From: Armatimonadota bacterium
Lineage (GTDB): Bacteria; Armatimonadota; Fimbriimonadia; Fimbriimonadales; Fimbriimonadaceae
NCBI GenBank assembly: GCA_018268255.1
Contig: JAFDWX010000003.1
Location: forward strand, 62,001-126,000
Reading direction: 5' to 3'
Length of the DNA stretch: 64,000 nt
Positions 26,349 to 35,385 of this stretch are shown here, in pieces; the first letter of the stretch is position 1; each line of letters begins with the position of its first letter. Under the pieces are notes generated by a model. It worked only from the letters and a program-made list of their open reading frames with translations, was not told the DNA's origin and did no database searches. The translations under genes were made by a program, and so were the position numbers.

Positions 26349-27206
26349 ATGAAAAAACGCAATGCATTTACACTAATCGAGCTCCTCGTCGTCATCGCAA
26401 TCATCGCGATCCTTGCCGCCATCCTCTTTCCTGTCTTTGCCCAGGCCAAGTCTGCAGCCAAGAACACCACAACGGTGAGCAACATGAAGCAGATCGGACT
26501 GGCGTTTCAGATGTATCTGAACGACAACGACGACATGTACAGCCAAGCTGGAACCATGAACGGGAACGGTGCATCCTGGACTTCCGGCGCATGCACAGCT
26601 GCGATTGGCTGTCCAAGTTGGGACACGCTTCTGATGCCGTACATGAAGTCTTTCGAGATCTTCAGCTCGTCGTTCGACAGGGCACCCAAGAGCCTCAGCC
26701 CCTACGGAGAATCCAAGCGTTCGTTCCGAGTTGCGGCAAACGTGGTCAACGGATACGCCGGATTCTCTACATGGGATGGCAAGGATCACGGATTCCAGGC
26801 GATGAGCAACAGTGCGGTCGCTTCCCCTGCGGGCACCATTCTGGTCACTGAGCAGCGAAGCCCAGCGACGAGCCAATGCACATGGTGGGCCGGCGCTGCA
26901 TTCTACGAGTGCGGAGTCTGGTACTCAAGATCTTCCAACACTTTGGCGAATGACGATCCGGTTGCCGTGGGCACCCAAAAGGGACTGTACGCCTATGGTT
27001 CCGGAATCGACTACGCCTATTCCAATCGGGCGAACTTCTTGTTTACCGATTCTCACACCAAGAGCTTCCCCAAGGCGTACAAATTCCCTGGCTACCTCCA
27101 GAAGAAGGACATGAACACCGCTGTGAGCACGACCCTCAAAGGCGTTTGCCTGGATGCTGATATCTTCGTCCGATCGGACAAAGACTGCCCCATTCCGACC
27201 GAATAA
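26349..27206 (+). CDS. Prepilin-type cleavage/methylation domain protein (pseudopilin-like)
   Basis: 285 aa from the ATG at 26349, preceded by GGAGG at 7 nt; an in-frame start 18 codons earlier has none. The leader [18 protein letters not shown] has the type IV prepilin site, with cleavage expected before F and Glu at mature position 5. [15 protein letters not shown] continues the helix in the form common in Armatimonadota and planctomycetes. Near the end, [12 protein letters not shown] matches the region of the H-X9-DG motif. It probably assembles into, or is exported by, a type II-like pseudopilus. It lies 50 bp after the LacI gene. Confidence 0.9.
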   Translation: MKKRNAFTLIELLVVIAIIAILAAILFPVFAQAKSAAKNTTTVSNMKQIGLAFQMYLNDNDDMYSQAGTMNGNGASWTSGACTAAIGCPSWDTLLMPYMKSFEIFSSSFDRAPKSLSPYGESKRSFRVAANVVNGYAGFSTWDGKDHGFQAMSNSAVASPAGTILVTEQRSPATSQCTWWAGAAFYECGVWYSRSSNTLANDDPVAVGTQKGLYAYGSGIDYAYSNRANFLFTDSHTKSFPKAYKFPGYLQKKDMNTAVSTTLKGVCLDADIFVRSDKDCPIPTE

Positions 27207-27215
27207 GGCAAGACC

Positions 27216-27506
27216 ATGCAAGCACAAGGAAAAGAAGCGAAGAAGGATCTTCCAGTACCCCTTATCGTTGCGGTTGTCATCGTCGCAATTGGCCTGGTCG
27301 TGTTTCTGCTGATGCGAGCTGGTGCAGGCGAGCCTGAGTTCAAGCCAGCGGCTGTCACCGGTAAGACGCCTGAGTACATCAAGGCGAAGATGTCACCCGA
27401 ACAGCGCGCCCAGGTCGAGAAATACGAAAAGGAGCACGGCCTTTCGGATAAGCCAGAGGGAATGCAGCAGCAACAGCCGCAAGCAAACCCGACTCAAGGA
27501 CTCTGA
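27216..27506 (+). CDS. Small single-pass membrane protein
   Basis: 96 aa. One transmembrane helix (PLIVAVVIVAIGLVVFLLM, about residues 14-32) follows a short basic N-terminus, and the outer part is charged and ends in a Gln/Pro-rich tail. It starts 9 bp after the pseudopilin gene and its TGA lies directly before the start of the glycosidase gene, so it sits in the middle of one operon. No known domain. It could be an assembly partner of the pseudopilin; that is inference only. Confidence 0.7.
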   Translation: MQAQGKEAKKDLPVPLIVAVVIVAIGLVVFLLMRAGAGEPEFKPAAVTGKTPEYIKAKMSPEQRAQVEKYEKEHGLSDKPEGMQQQQPQANPTQGL

Positions 27507-27509
27507 TTG

Positions 27510-28742
27510 ATGTTAAGCCTATTCATTGCATCCATGATCAGCCTCCAAAATCCCGTCATTCCCGTCAAGATCAACAAAACCTCGGAGGGCTATCAGCTCC
27601 TCCGAGGCGGAAAACCGTATCAGATCAAAGGCGTTGGAGGCACCGGTCGCATGGAGGATTTCGCTGCGGCCGGCGGCAATTCAATGCGAACCTGGGGCTC
27701 CGAAAATGCGAGCAAGGAACTGGACGCATGCGAAAAGCATGGTCTGACCCTTATGCTGGGCATTTGGCTCGGACACAAGTCGTACTTCGACTATGGAAAC
27801 CCCGATCAGGTCAAGAAGCAGTACGAATCGGTCAAGGCTGATGTCCTGAAGTATCGAAGTCACTCGGCTCTCCTGATTTGGGGCTTGGGCAATGAGATGG
27901 AGTTGGAAGGCAATGATGGTCCCGAGCTTTGGAAGGCGATGGATGATCTATGCCGGATGGTCAAGGAACTCGATCCCAACCATCCTACTGCAGCAGTTGT
28001 CGCAGATATCGGCCCCGAGAAGATCAAGAATATCAACCAGTATTGCCCTAGCCTGGACATCCTGGGAATCAACTCGTACGGAGGCCTAAGCTCGCTTCCC
28101 GAGCGGCTCAAACAGGCTGGGTGGACACGACCCTATATTGTCACCGAGTTCGGTCCTGCCGGTCCTTGGGAGAGCGAGAAGACAGCCTGGGGCGCCGCAT
28201 TTGAACTTTCCAGCACGGAAAAGGCGAAGAAGTACAAATCGGATTACGTCCATTCGATCCAAGGCCAAAAGGGATGGTGTTTAGGCAGCTATGCCTTTTT
28301 ATGGGGCTATAAGCAGGAAGAAACTCCAACATGGTTTGGAATGTTTCTTCCCTCTGGCGAGCGCACGGAAGCTGTGGACGTCATGTCCGAGGCTTGGGGT
28401 AAGACTGTCAGCAACAAGGCACCCCAAATTCTGAGTTCCGATTTTTCCCGAAGGGGAAAAACCGTCGGGCCAGGAGAAGCTCTCGAATGCACCGTGAACG
28501 CAAAGGACCCGGAGGGCAATGCGCTTCAATACGACTGGGAAATCCGATTTGAGGCCAGCGAAAAGCGCTATGCGGGCGAGGGCGAGAAGATTCCTGCGCT
28601 GGTTGGCGATAAGGTGACGACCAACACCGGCCAATTCAAATTCAAGTCTCCCACAGAGCCAGCCGCTTATCGGCTCTATCTGACCGTCCACGATCGCAAA
28701 GGAGCAGGTGCATCGGCCAACTGGCCATTCAAGGTTGAGTAG
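27510..28742 (+). CDS. Secreted glycoside hydrolase, GH2-like TIM barrel with C-terminal beta domain
   Basis: 410 aa from the ATG at 27510 with AAGGA 9 nt upstream; a TTG directly before it is possible. The weak signal peptide is MLSLFIASMISL. The barrel has clan GH-A catalytic positions: LLIWGLGNEMEL (acid/base E129) and YIVTEFGPAG (nucleophile E213). The C-terminal 90 residues form a beta-sandwich (LECTVNAKDPEGNALQYDWE) of the PKD/Ig type. Related GH2 and GH5 enzymes cleave beta-glucosidic or beta-mannosidic bonds. It is the last gene of the LacI operon. Confidence 0.78.
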   Translation: MLSLFIASMISLQNPVIPVKINKTSEGYQLLRGGKPYQIKGVGGTGRMEDFAAAGGNSMRTWGSENASKELDACEKHGLTLMLGIWLGHKSYFDYGNPDQVKKQYESVKADVLKYRSHSALLIWGLGNEMELEGNDGPELWKAMDDLCRMVKELDPNHPTAAVVADIGPEKIKNINQYCPSLDILGINSYGGLSSLPERLKQAGWTRPYIVTEFGPAGPWESEKTAWGAAFELSSTEKAKKYKSDYVHSIQGQKGWCLGSYAFLWGYKQEETPTWFGMFLPSGERTEAVDVMSEAWGKTVSNKAPQILSSDFSRRGKTVGPGEALECTVNAKDPEGNALQYDWEIRFEASEKRYAGEGEKIPALVGDKVTTNTGQFKFKSPTEPAAYRLYLTVHDRKGAGASANWPFKVE

Positions 28743-28751
28743 GCCGATTCC

Positions 28752-29609
28752 CTAGAAAACGCTAAAGAATCGCTCGAAAAACGCATCGCGTTGAACGGTG
28801 TCAGCCACTTTGTCGGGACCATTTCCCGGCTCGAAGTAGCTGGCACCGTCTTTTGGGTCGATCACCACTCTGCCTGGTTGGTACGTGCAGAGTTCGGGAT
28901 GAAAAATCGTGGCGGCTGCCAACGGGTCGTGAAACGTTATATTCGGCGAGTGGAGAAACCATGCATCCGACATGAGCGACACCAGTTCCAGTAGGGGTCC
29001 TTTGAAGCGTGATTTCACTTCATCTCGCGGCATGGTGCACTGAAACGTCACATCAAGTCCGATCCACTTATGGTTAGCCCGGCGCGAGTGGGAAATGATC
29101 GCGGTTGACAATGGGTCGACTTTGCAGTTGGTCTCAAGATGGTCGTGTTGGCCAAAGAACCAGCCAGCCATCGAAACATAGTCCTTCAACAAAATCGGGA
29201 TCTCGGGATCCAGGGCAAACAGAAGCCCGATGTTGGTCATGGGCCCGATCGTCAAGAGGGTGATCTCTCCTGGGCGAGAGCGAATCGTCTCTCTCATGAA
29301 GTGGACGGCTTCTCCGACTGGGCGATCCAGATGATGCGGCAGATGCTGGATGGGTGGATACTGCGGGACGTGGTTCTGCCCCGGCCCGTTCCCCAGTGGC
29401 CCGCAATGCCCGGCGATGATGGGGATATCCGATCTGCCTGCGGCGTTGCACAACACCTCTGCGATGGCTGCTCGTTGGCAGGTGTCACCAGTGACAGTCG
29501 TGATGCCGACCAACTCCGCGTCAGGATGAGCGAGGAGATAGGCAATGGCACAGGCATCGTCGATGTCCGTGCCGGGATCGGTATCCAGCAGAATCTGGGT
29601 TTTTGGCAT
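28752..29609 (-). CDS. Inosine/uridine-preferring nucleoside hydrolase family protein
   Basis: 285 aa. The N-terminal DTDPGTDIDDACAI is the calcium-binding signature of the family, with its cluster of Asp residues. The conserved mid-region ITLLTIGPMTNIGLLF and the C-terminal ITFHDPLAAATIFHPEL complete the active site. It cleaves the N-glycosidic bond of ribonucleosides to free base and ribose. The start codon shares one base with the stop of the PspA gene (TAATG), so it is translated after PspA. Confidence 0.92.
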   Translation of the reverse strand: MPKTQILLDTDPGTDIDDACAIAYLLAHPDAELVGITTVTGDTCQRAAIAEVLCNAAGRSDIPIIAGHCGPLGNGPGQNHVPQYPPIQHLPHHLDRPVGEAVHFMRETIRSRPGEITLLTIGPMTNIGLLFALDPEIPILLKDYVSMAGWFFGQHDHLETNCKVDPLSTAIISHSRRANHKWIGLDVTFQCTMPRDEVKSRFKGPLLELVSLMSDAWFLHSPNITFHDPLAAATIFHPELCTYQPGRVVIDPKDGASYFEPGNGPDKVADTVQRDAFFERFFSVF

Positions 29610-30370
29610 TAGCCAGGCTGTTGACCCTGGTTGATGCGCTTTTCCAACTCGTCAAGCTGGGTATCGATGTCGCTCGTGGCGGGCTGAACTTGCTGCGTTG
29701 GTGTTTGAGAAAGACCCAGCCGCTCTTCCATCTTGCGGAGTTCCTCGTCGGCAGTCATATCCATGGCCTTGTCTTCCATTTGCATGATCTGACCCTGAAC
29801 GCTGGTGCCGAACATCTCATTTCGAGCGCTGGCTTCCGCAGTCTTGTTGGCAATCTTGTCTCGAGCGGCCGCAAACGAACCCTCGTACTGATCCTCGAAA
29901 GTGAGGCCCTGAAGGGCTTTCCCGATTGAATCTTGAATCTGCGCCTGCTTCCACTGGGCTTTGAGTCGAAGGGCTTCTTCCGTTTTCTTGCGGACTTCCT
30001 CTTCTTGGCGCTTAATTGCGACCTTGACCTGCTCTACGGTTTCCTGGGCTTGTGCCAACGTGGTCTGGAGACCAGGAATTCCGGCGTCGAGCGTGGCTTT
30101 CTCGCGCATAAACTGCCTGGCCAAATCCCGATTTCCGGCTTTAAGAGCCATTTCAGCCTGCTTTTCCAGTTGCGCGACCTTTTTCATTTGGTCGTCGAGC
30201 ATCTGCTGGAGCCGGTTCTTCTGCGCAATCGCTTGAACCGCTTTCTCGCGATTGGCTGTGAGCGCCTGGGTCATGTCCCGTTTGGCCTGATCGAGCATGA
30301 CCTCCGGGTCCTCGACTTTATCCATAAATCGGTTGAAAAGGGCTCGAATCCAGGCAACAAAGCGCTTCAT
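29609..30370 (-). CDS. pspA: PspA/IM30 (Vipp1-like) membrane-maintenance protein
   Basis: 253 aa. The N-terminal amphipathic helix (KRFVAWIRALFNRFMDKV) and a long Gln/Lys/Glu-rich coiled coil follow the family pattern, including DPEVMLDQAKRDMTQAL near residue 22. PspA/IM30 proteins form ESCRT-III-like oligomers that stabilise or remodel the inner membrane under stress. The tail is longer and Gln-rich (QTPTQQVQPATSDIDTQLD). It diverges from the lipoprotein gene at 30500, with TATACT on its strand in the spacer. Confidence 0.92.
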   Translation of the reverse strand: MKRFVAWIRALFNRFMDKVEDPEVMLDQAKRDMTQALTANREKAVQAIAQKNRLQQMLDDQMKKVAQLEKQAEMALKAGNRDLARQFMREKATLDAGIPGLQTTLAQAQETVEQVKVAIKRQEEEVRKKTEEALRLKAQWKQAQIQDSIGKALQGLTFEDQYEGSFAAARDKIANKTAEASARNEMFGTSVQGQIMQMEDKAMDMTADEELRKMEERLGLSQTPTQQVQPATSDIDTQLDELEKRINQGQQPG

Positions 30371-30499
30371 ATTTAACGTCTACTCCGAATCTGTTCGGTC
30401 CACAAAGTATACACCCGCTTTCCGTCCGATTCCCCTAACGTTATCGGTCGACGAGACTGCGGGGTTTCAGTCCCAGCGGATAATCTAGGAGAAAGTCCT

Positions 30500-31189
30500 A
30501 TGAAATCCCCCATCTATTGCGGGCTCTGCCTCTTGGTCGTATCCATGGCGAACTTCGGCTGCCTGCCCAAACCGGATCCTTCCATGGACCCGAAAAGTGC
30601 TGTGCTCGACCCCTCCAAAGTGCACCCCGTTACCTCTTCGATGACCTCTAACGCGGATGTTAAGAAGGGTCTGGACGTCTCTGGGTGGGAACTGACAGAT
30701 ACCAAAGGCGCCAAGAAGGCCTTGAAGAATTTCTTGGGTGGGAAGCCGGGATTCATCTACTTCATTCAAAGGGATTGCCCCTGTTGCGTCGATGCGCGAC
30801 CATTCATATCGCAAATCATCGACGCTGCAAATGGTTCCATTATCACTCTGGGGCTCATTAATGGCTCGGTGCAGGAAGCCGAAAAGTGGCAACACGTCAA
30901 CGAGTTTAAGGCCGACACGATGCTGATCGATCCCAAAGAGGAAGCAACCAAAGCGTTCAAGGTTGAAACGGGCGTAGCCCTGGTCATCCTTAACGCTGAG
31001 GGAGTCATCGATCGAATTTATCCTGGATATTGTCAGACTTGGCTGGACCAAGCGAAAGCCGATCTGGAAAGGCTCACCCAAAGTAAATTTGCCAAAACTG
31101 ACTTCAGTCAGGCACCCAAAGAACCGACAAGTGGTTGCTACTATGAGTGGGCAAGCCAGGGATCAACTGCACCAAAGCGATCCGATTAG
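30500..31189 (+). CDS. Thioredoxin-fold lipoprotein with CPCC motif
   Basis: 229 aa with AGGAG before the ATG. The signal peptide ends in lipobox ANFGC at residues 17-21. The mature domain reads as a redoxin-like fold: GWELTDTKGAKKALKNFLG, then FIYFIQRDCPCCVDARPFI, where CPCC occupies the CxxC site, and VALVILNAEGVIDRIYPGY as the late strand. It is probably a membrane-anchored thiol-disulfide protein; CPCC is an unusual spacer. It is followed 72 bp later by the fructose bisphosphatase gene. Confidence 0.65.
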   Translation: MKSPIYCGLCLLVVSMANFGCLPKPDPSMDPKSAVLDPSKVHPVTSSMTSNADVKKGLDVSGWELTDTKGAKKALKNFLGGKPGFIYFIQRDCPCCVDARPFISQIIDAANGSIITLGLINGSVQEAEKWQHVNEFKADTMLIDPKEEATKAFKVETGVALVILNAEGVIDRIYPGYCQTWLDQAKADLERLTQSKFAKTDFSQAPKEPTSGCYYEWASQGSTAPKRSD

Positions 31190-31261
31190 GGGGCGATTTT
31201 CTGCTACCCTACTATGGTAAGGGCCAAAGGCGGCCAAAGCTCACAGAAGGAGTGTGCAACG

Positions 31262-32206
31262 ATGCACAGTAGTTTTGATCTAGATTTTCTTTCAGTCACC
31301 GAAGCCGCGGCGCTTGCTTGTGCACGCTGGGTCGGCAAGGGTCAACGGGACGACGCCGATGACGCCGCATGCAAAGCCATGCGCCAGACCATGAACTTCC
31401 TGCCGATGTGCGGAACGATTGTCATTGGCGAAGGCGAGCGCGATGAGGCTCCGATGCTTTACATCGGGGAGCAAGTCGGCGATGGTGAGGGCCCTAAGGT
31501 CCAGATCGCGGTAGATCCCCTTGAGGGAACCAACCTGTGCGCGAACGGCACCCCGAACTCCATTTCGGTGCTGGCCGCAACCATCGAAGGCCAAGGCCAC
31601 CTCATGCATGCTCCCGATTGCTACATGGAGAAGCTCGTTGTTGGACCTGAATGCAAGGGAGTCATTGATATCACGGTCCCACCAAGAGTCAACGTTCGAC
31701 TCATGTCCAAAGCTCTTGGACGAGACGTGGACGAGCTGACCATCGGGATTCTGGATCGGCCAAGACATGAGGATCTCATTGCTGAAATTCGTGCGTCTGG
31801 TGCTCGCGTCCACCTGATCCCTGATGGAGATGTCTCGGTTGCCATTGCAGCACTCGACATGAACGCAGGCATCGACGGGTTGATGGGTATTGGCGGCGCG
31901 CCGGAAGGCGTGATCTCAGCAGCAGCCGTGCTTTGCTGCGGAGGCGAAATGCAGGCTCGACTGAAGTTCAGCACCGATGAGCAACGAGAACGCGCGAAGA
32001 AAATGGTTGGCGACGATGTGGATCGGGTGTTCACCACGACAGATTTGGCCAGCGGCAAGGTTGTGTTTGTTGCGACCGGCATCACCACGGGCGATTTGCT
32101 GAAAGGCGTCCGTTTTGGTCGCGGGCTTGCGCTCACAGAGTCCATCGTGATGAACTCGGAGCAACGAACGGTTCGGCGAATCGAGACTCAGCACCTCACA
32201 GCTTAG
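31262..32206 (+). CDS. glpX: Fructose-1,6-bisphosphatase, class II
   Basis: 314 aa from the ATG at 31262, which has AAGGAG 9 nt upstream; an in-frame ATG at 31214 is less likely. Class II signatures are present: VIGEGERDEAPMLYIGE near residue 58 and AVDPLEGTNLCANG near 85, which bind metal and substrate phosphate, then GIGGAPEGVISAAAV near 208. The enzyme dephosphorylates fructose 1,6-bisphosphate in gluconeogenesis. Twin GGCCAAAG repeats lie 10 bp apart in the leader (31222-31239). Its stop interlocks with the convergent gene in TTAG. Confidence 0.96.
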   Translation: MHSSFDLDFLSVTEAAALACARWVGKGQRDDADDAACKAMRQTMNFLPMCGTIVIGEGERDEAPMLYIGEQVGDGEGPKVQIAVDPLEGTNLCANGTPNSISVLAATIEGQGHLMHAPDCYMEKLVVGPECKGVIDITVPPRVNVRLMSKALGRDVDELTIGILDRPRHEDLIAEIRASGARVHLIPDGDVSVAIAALDMNAGIDGLMGIGGAPEGVISAAAVLCCGGEMQARLKFSTDEQRERAKKMVGDDVDRVFTTTDLASGKVVFVATGITTGDLLKGVRFGRGLALTESIVMNSEQRTVRRIETQHLTA

Positions 32207-34347
32207 TTGGTCCGTATTTCTGCGGTTCGGCATTGCATCGATGTCCCCTGCTTGAGTTCTTGGCCCGCTGCCACGATCTCATAGCCTTCCTTGAGGGACT
32301 TGATGTCGTATTCTCGGCTGGAATTGGCGAGTTTGATCTTGCCGCCAGCCGGGACAACCACCCAGAACTTGGTCGGATTGCATACGCACGCCAAGCCGGA
32401 TTTCCCCATTCCCAGGACATCCACTACGACCACATTCCGATCCAGTTCGATACGAGAAATCACTCCGTGTACGAGCATCTCACCATCACCTGCGGCAACC
32501 TGAGTTCTGGGCGCAATGTATCGCGGTGCAGGAAGGACCTGAGCCTTCTGCAGAGAGTAATAAGGGTTGATGTTGCAATGCGCCACGTTGCTATAGAGCT
32601 CAAAGTGGCAGTGAGGCGCGGTGGTTTTTGCATTACCGGAATTGCCGACGTATCCGAGGAACTGACCGGCTACCACTCGATCTCCTGACTTGAGACCTGG
32701 GGCAAATGTATAGAATCGGTCGCATTTGTCGTTATCTTGGCCAGGATCGTCGTCGTTCATGTGCATGTACTTGGCGGTGTAGCCGTTATCGCCCACCACC
32801 TGCAGGTAGTTGCCGCTGAGGCTGCCTTTGCGCATGATTTCCACGGTTCCGTCGAAGGCTGCAACCAAGGGAGTCATCTTCTTTGCCATCAGGTCGTTCC
32901 CCTTGTGGCGACGACTTCCGCCTCCCCTCGAATTTAGGAAGTCATTGCTGTACCGAGCCCCACGAATCACAGGGAACACGATCTCGAAAACGAGCGGTTC
33001 CCGAGTGGTCGCGTCGTATTCGATCTTGCTGGAATCGGGTTGAGGCGCTTTTGTGGATGGAATGGGATACAGATTGGGCGTTCCCGGGATGATCGCCGAA
33101 AGTAGGGAGAGTGCATCGGAGCCACCGACCTGGACGCCGTCGAGAACGGCGGAGATCTCCGCATCTTGTCGCACATCATCCACCCGAAGTCGGTAGTAAT
33201 CGCCCTGGTACTCACGACGCGAGTCATCCTTGAAAACCACATGCTGCACGATGTCCTTCGCAAGATGAATCTCGGTTCCGTTGGAGTTGGTGACGGACGC
33301 CACCTGAATGTCGAACGACTCCGCCATGGGATCGACAGTGAGAACTCTTCCCTGGATTCGCATTTGACCCGGTTCCGGACGCTTGGCAGAACCGAATGGG
33401 GGAGGTTCGTATCCTTCAACCGCTACGATAGCGACAGGACTTAGGCTCTGCACGTGGTTAACTGTCTCGGGAAACTCCAGAGGAGTGGTTTCCTTTTGGT
33501 CCGTCGCCAGATCCATCACTTGCCAACCGTTTTTCGTTTGACATGCAATTTTCCTCGATGCGACCCAGGCCACCTTGCTGCTGGCGGGAATGCCCGTATC
33601 GATCCAGCTTGACTTGGCCAAATCGTAGACTCCCCACACCTTCTTACGGCTTACCAAGAGGCGCGCGGAACTCGGAGACCAGAGGATCAGGCTGCGATCT
33701 ACGGGACCGGCGGACTTTCGTTCGCTCCCATCCGGAAAGCAGAGGACAAGCGAAGTTTCTCCCTTTTTGGACGTCCCGACCGAAGCAATGCGGCGTCCGT
33801 CTGGGGACCAAGCGGTTCGAGAAATTTCCAAGTCATTAATGATGCGCCGAGGCGAGCTTCCATCTTCCAAGGAAATCCAGAGATCAGTCGAGGCGTAAGC
33901 GATGCGGCCGCCAAACGAATCCCACGTTGGCGAAGTCGCATGGGGAACGATGAGGCTTGGCGGTTCTCCTGGCTTCCATCGATAGAGTTCCTGATCTCGG
34001 TTGACGTACAAAAGTTCGTCGGTTCGGGGACTCCAGACAGCCTCACTGACATTCTCATCAACGACAGCCGGATCCTCGTCCTTGGATTCACGATCGACAA
34101 CAATCAGCTTGCCCGCATCGAGGACTGCGATCATGCGTCCATCCCGTCGCCATCCTAAGATGTCACCCCGAATATTTAGGATCGTTTGGGTGACTTGGCC
34201 CTCGGTGATGATCCGCAGTTCGGACGCAATTCCACTCTGAATCACGGCAAAGGTGGGTAGGATGCTGCTCTTGGGTTGAGTTTGCCCCTGCGACGCTACA
34301 GCTAAGATCGCGAGTGATCCGATTCCGGCACGACAAACCCGTTTCAT
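32203..34347 (-). CDS. Secreted protein with TolB-like propeller and M23 peptidase domain
   Basis: 714 aa. After a signal peptide, residues 30-270 form a WD40/TolB-like propeller (SEAVWSPRTDELLYVNRD; RTAWSPDGRRIASVG; LILWSPSSARLLV). A linker domain follows. The M23 (LytM) domain has RRHKGNDLMAKKMTPLVAAF and PHCHFELYSN, that is, HxxxD and HxH, so the zinc site is intact. Such domains cleave peptidoglycan cross-links; joining one to a propeller is uncommon. It follows the MoxR gene by 11 bp on the same strand. Confidence 0.85.
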   Translation of the reverse strand: MKRVCRAGIGSLAILAVASQGQTQPKSSILPTFAVIQSGIASELRIITEGQVTQTILNIRGDILGWRRDGRMIAVLDAGKLIVVDRESKDEDPAVVDENVSEAVWSPRTDELLYVNRDQELYRWKPGEPPSLIVPHATSPTWDSFGGRIAYASTDLWISLEDGSSPRRIINDLEISRTAWSPDGRRIASVGTSKKGETSLVLCFPDGSERKSAGPVDRSLILWSPSSARLLVSRKKVWGVYDLAKSSWIDTGIPASSKVAWVASRKIACQTKNGWQVMDLATDQKETTPLEFPETVNHVQSLSPVAIVAVEGYEPPPFGSAKRPEPGQMRIQGRVLTVDPMAESFDIQVASVTNSNGTEIHLAKDIVQHVVFKDDSRREYQGDYYRLRVDDVRQDAEISAVLDGVQVGGSDALSLLSAIIPGTPNLYPIPSTKAPQPDSSKIEYDATTREPLVFEIVFPVIRGARYSNDFLNSRGGGSRRHKGNDLMAKKMTPLVAAFDGTVEIMRKGSLSGNYLQVVGDNGYTAKYMHMNDDDPGQDNDKCDRFYTFAPGLKSGDRVVAGQFLGYVGNSGNAKTTAPHCHFELYSNVAHCNINPYYSLQKAQVLPAPRYIAPRTQVAAGDGEMLVHGVISRIELDRNVVVVDVLGMGKSGLACVCNPTKFWVVVPAGGKIKLANSSREYDIKSLKEGYEIVAAGQELKQGTSMQCRTAEIRTN

Positions 34348-34358
34348 AAGCCTTGCAA

Positions 34359-35306
34359 CTAGCGAGGGACAATCTGCGCGTCGATCATGCCGGACAGCAC
34401 GCGATCCACACTCAAACCCTCAATCTCAACTTCAGGACGAAGCATAACACGGTGCCGCAACACAGGAAGGGCCAAATCTTTGACGTCGTCTGGAATGACG
34501 AACTCCCTTCCCCGCAATGCTGCTAGGGCCTTGGAACACAGCACCAAGGCGATGCCAGCCCGAGGAGAAGCTCCGACCAAAAGGTCACCGGACTTCCGGG
34601 TGGACGACACAATTTCCTGGATGTAGTTGAAGATGCGATCCTCGACCGTGATCGCGTTCACCTGCTCCTGAAGATCTGCCAAGCCGCTGGCATCCACGAC
34701 AGGCTGGATTTGTGCCGCCTGAAGGTTGGTTGCACGGAATCCGTGATGGTAGCGGCGGAAGACTTCCGTTTCGATTGCGGGCTCGGGATATTCAAGCAGC
34801 ACTTTGAGCAAGAACCGGTCCTGCTGGGCTTCTGGAAGCGGGTAGGTGCCCTCGAATTCGATCGGGTTTTGGGTGGCGAAAACCAGAAATGGCAACGGCA
34901 GTTGGTATCGTACGCCATCGATCGTTGCCTGCCGTTCCTCCATCGCCTCCAGTAGCGAGGCTTGGGTCTTGGGTGGGGTTCGGTTGATTTCGTCCGCCAA
35001 AAGCACGTTGGTGAAAATCGGGCCCGTGCGAAGGGTGAACTCGCTGGTTTGTTGATTGAAGACGTTGGTGCCGATCACATCGCTCGGCATCAAATCGGGT
35101 GTGAATTGAATTCGGGAGTACTGAAGGCTCAGCGCGCTGGACACGGTGCGCACCATCAGGGTTTTGGCGATGCCGGGAACTCCTTCCAACAGCACGTGGC
35201 CGTTGGCGAGGATCGCCACCAACACCTGCATCAGCACATGGTCTTGCCCTATGACCGCCTTGTTGAATTCCTGACGGACAAGTGTTCCAAAATCCACAAC
35301 CTTCAT
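34359..35306 (-). CDS. MoxR-type AAA+ ATPase
   Basis: 315 aa. Walker A is GVPGIAKTLMVRTV near residue 39 and Walker B is VLLADEINRTPPKTQASLLE near 104. ATQNPIEFEGTYPLPEAQQDRF is the sensor region diagnostic of MoxR. The C-terminal lid has SPRAGIALVLCSKALAALRGR. MoxR proteins act as chaperone-like ATPases, often with von Willebrand factor proteins; none is encoded beside it here, and the next gene is the propeller-M23 protein. Confidence 0.94.
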   Translation of the reverse strand: MKVVDFGTLVRQEFNKAVIGQDHVLMQVLVAILANGHVLLEGVPGIAKTLMVRTVSSALSLQYSRIQFTPDLMPSDVIGTNVFNQQTSEFTLRTGPIFTNVLLADEINRTPPKTQASLLEAMEERQATIDGVRYQLPLPFLVFATQNPIEFEGTYPLPEAQQDRFLLKVLLEYPEPAIETEVFRRYHHGFRATNLQAAQIQPVVDASGLADLQEQVNAITVEDRIFNYIQEIVSSTRKSGDLLVGASPRAGIALVLCSKALAALRGREFVIPDDVKDLALPVLRHRVMLRPEVEIEGLSVDRVLSGMIDAQIVPR

Positions 35307-35385
35307 GCGAATCTGAAAGCTACCCCATTCTTTCTTCCTATCGTGAAACCAAATCAGGGAGAGAAAGGTAAAAACCTCCTGGCAT

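Noticed and set aside
31222-31239. Twin GGCCAAAG repeats before glpX considered as an operator or riboswitch part
   Set aside because: They are too short, with no palindrome and no conserved aptamer-like structure visible.
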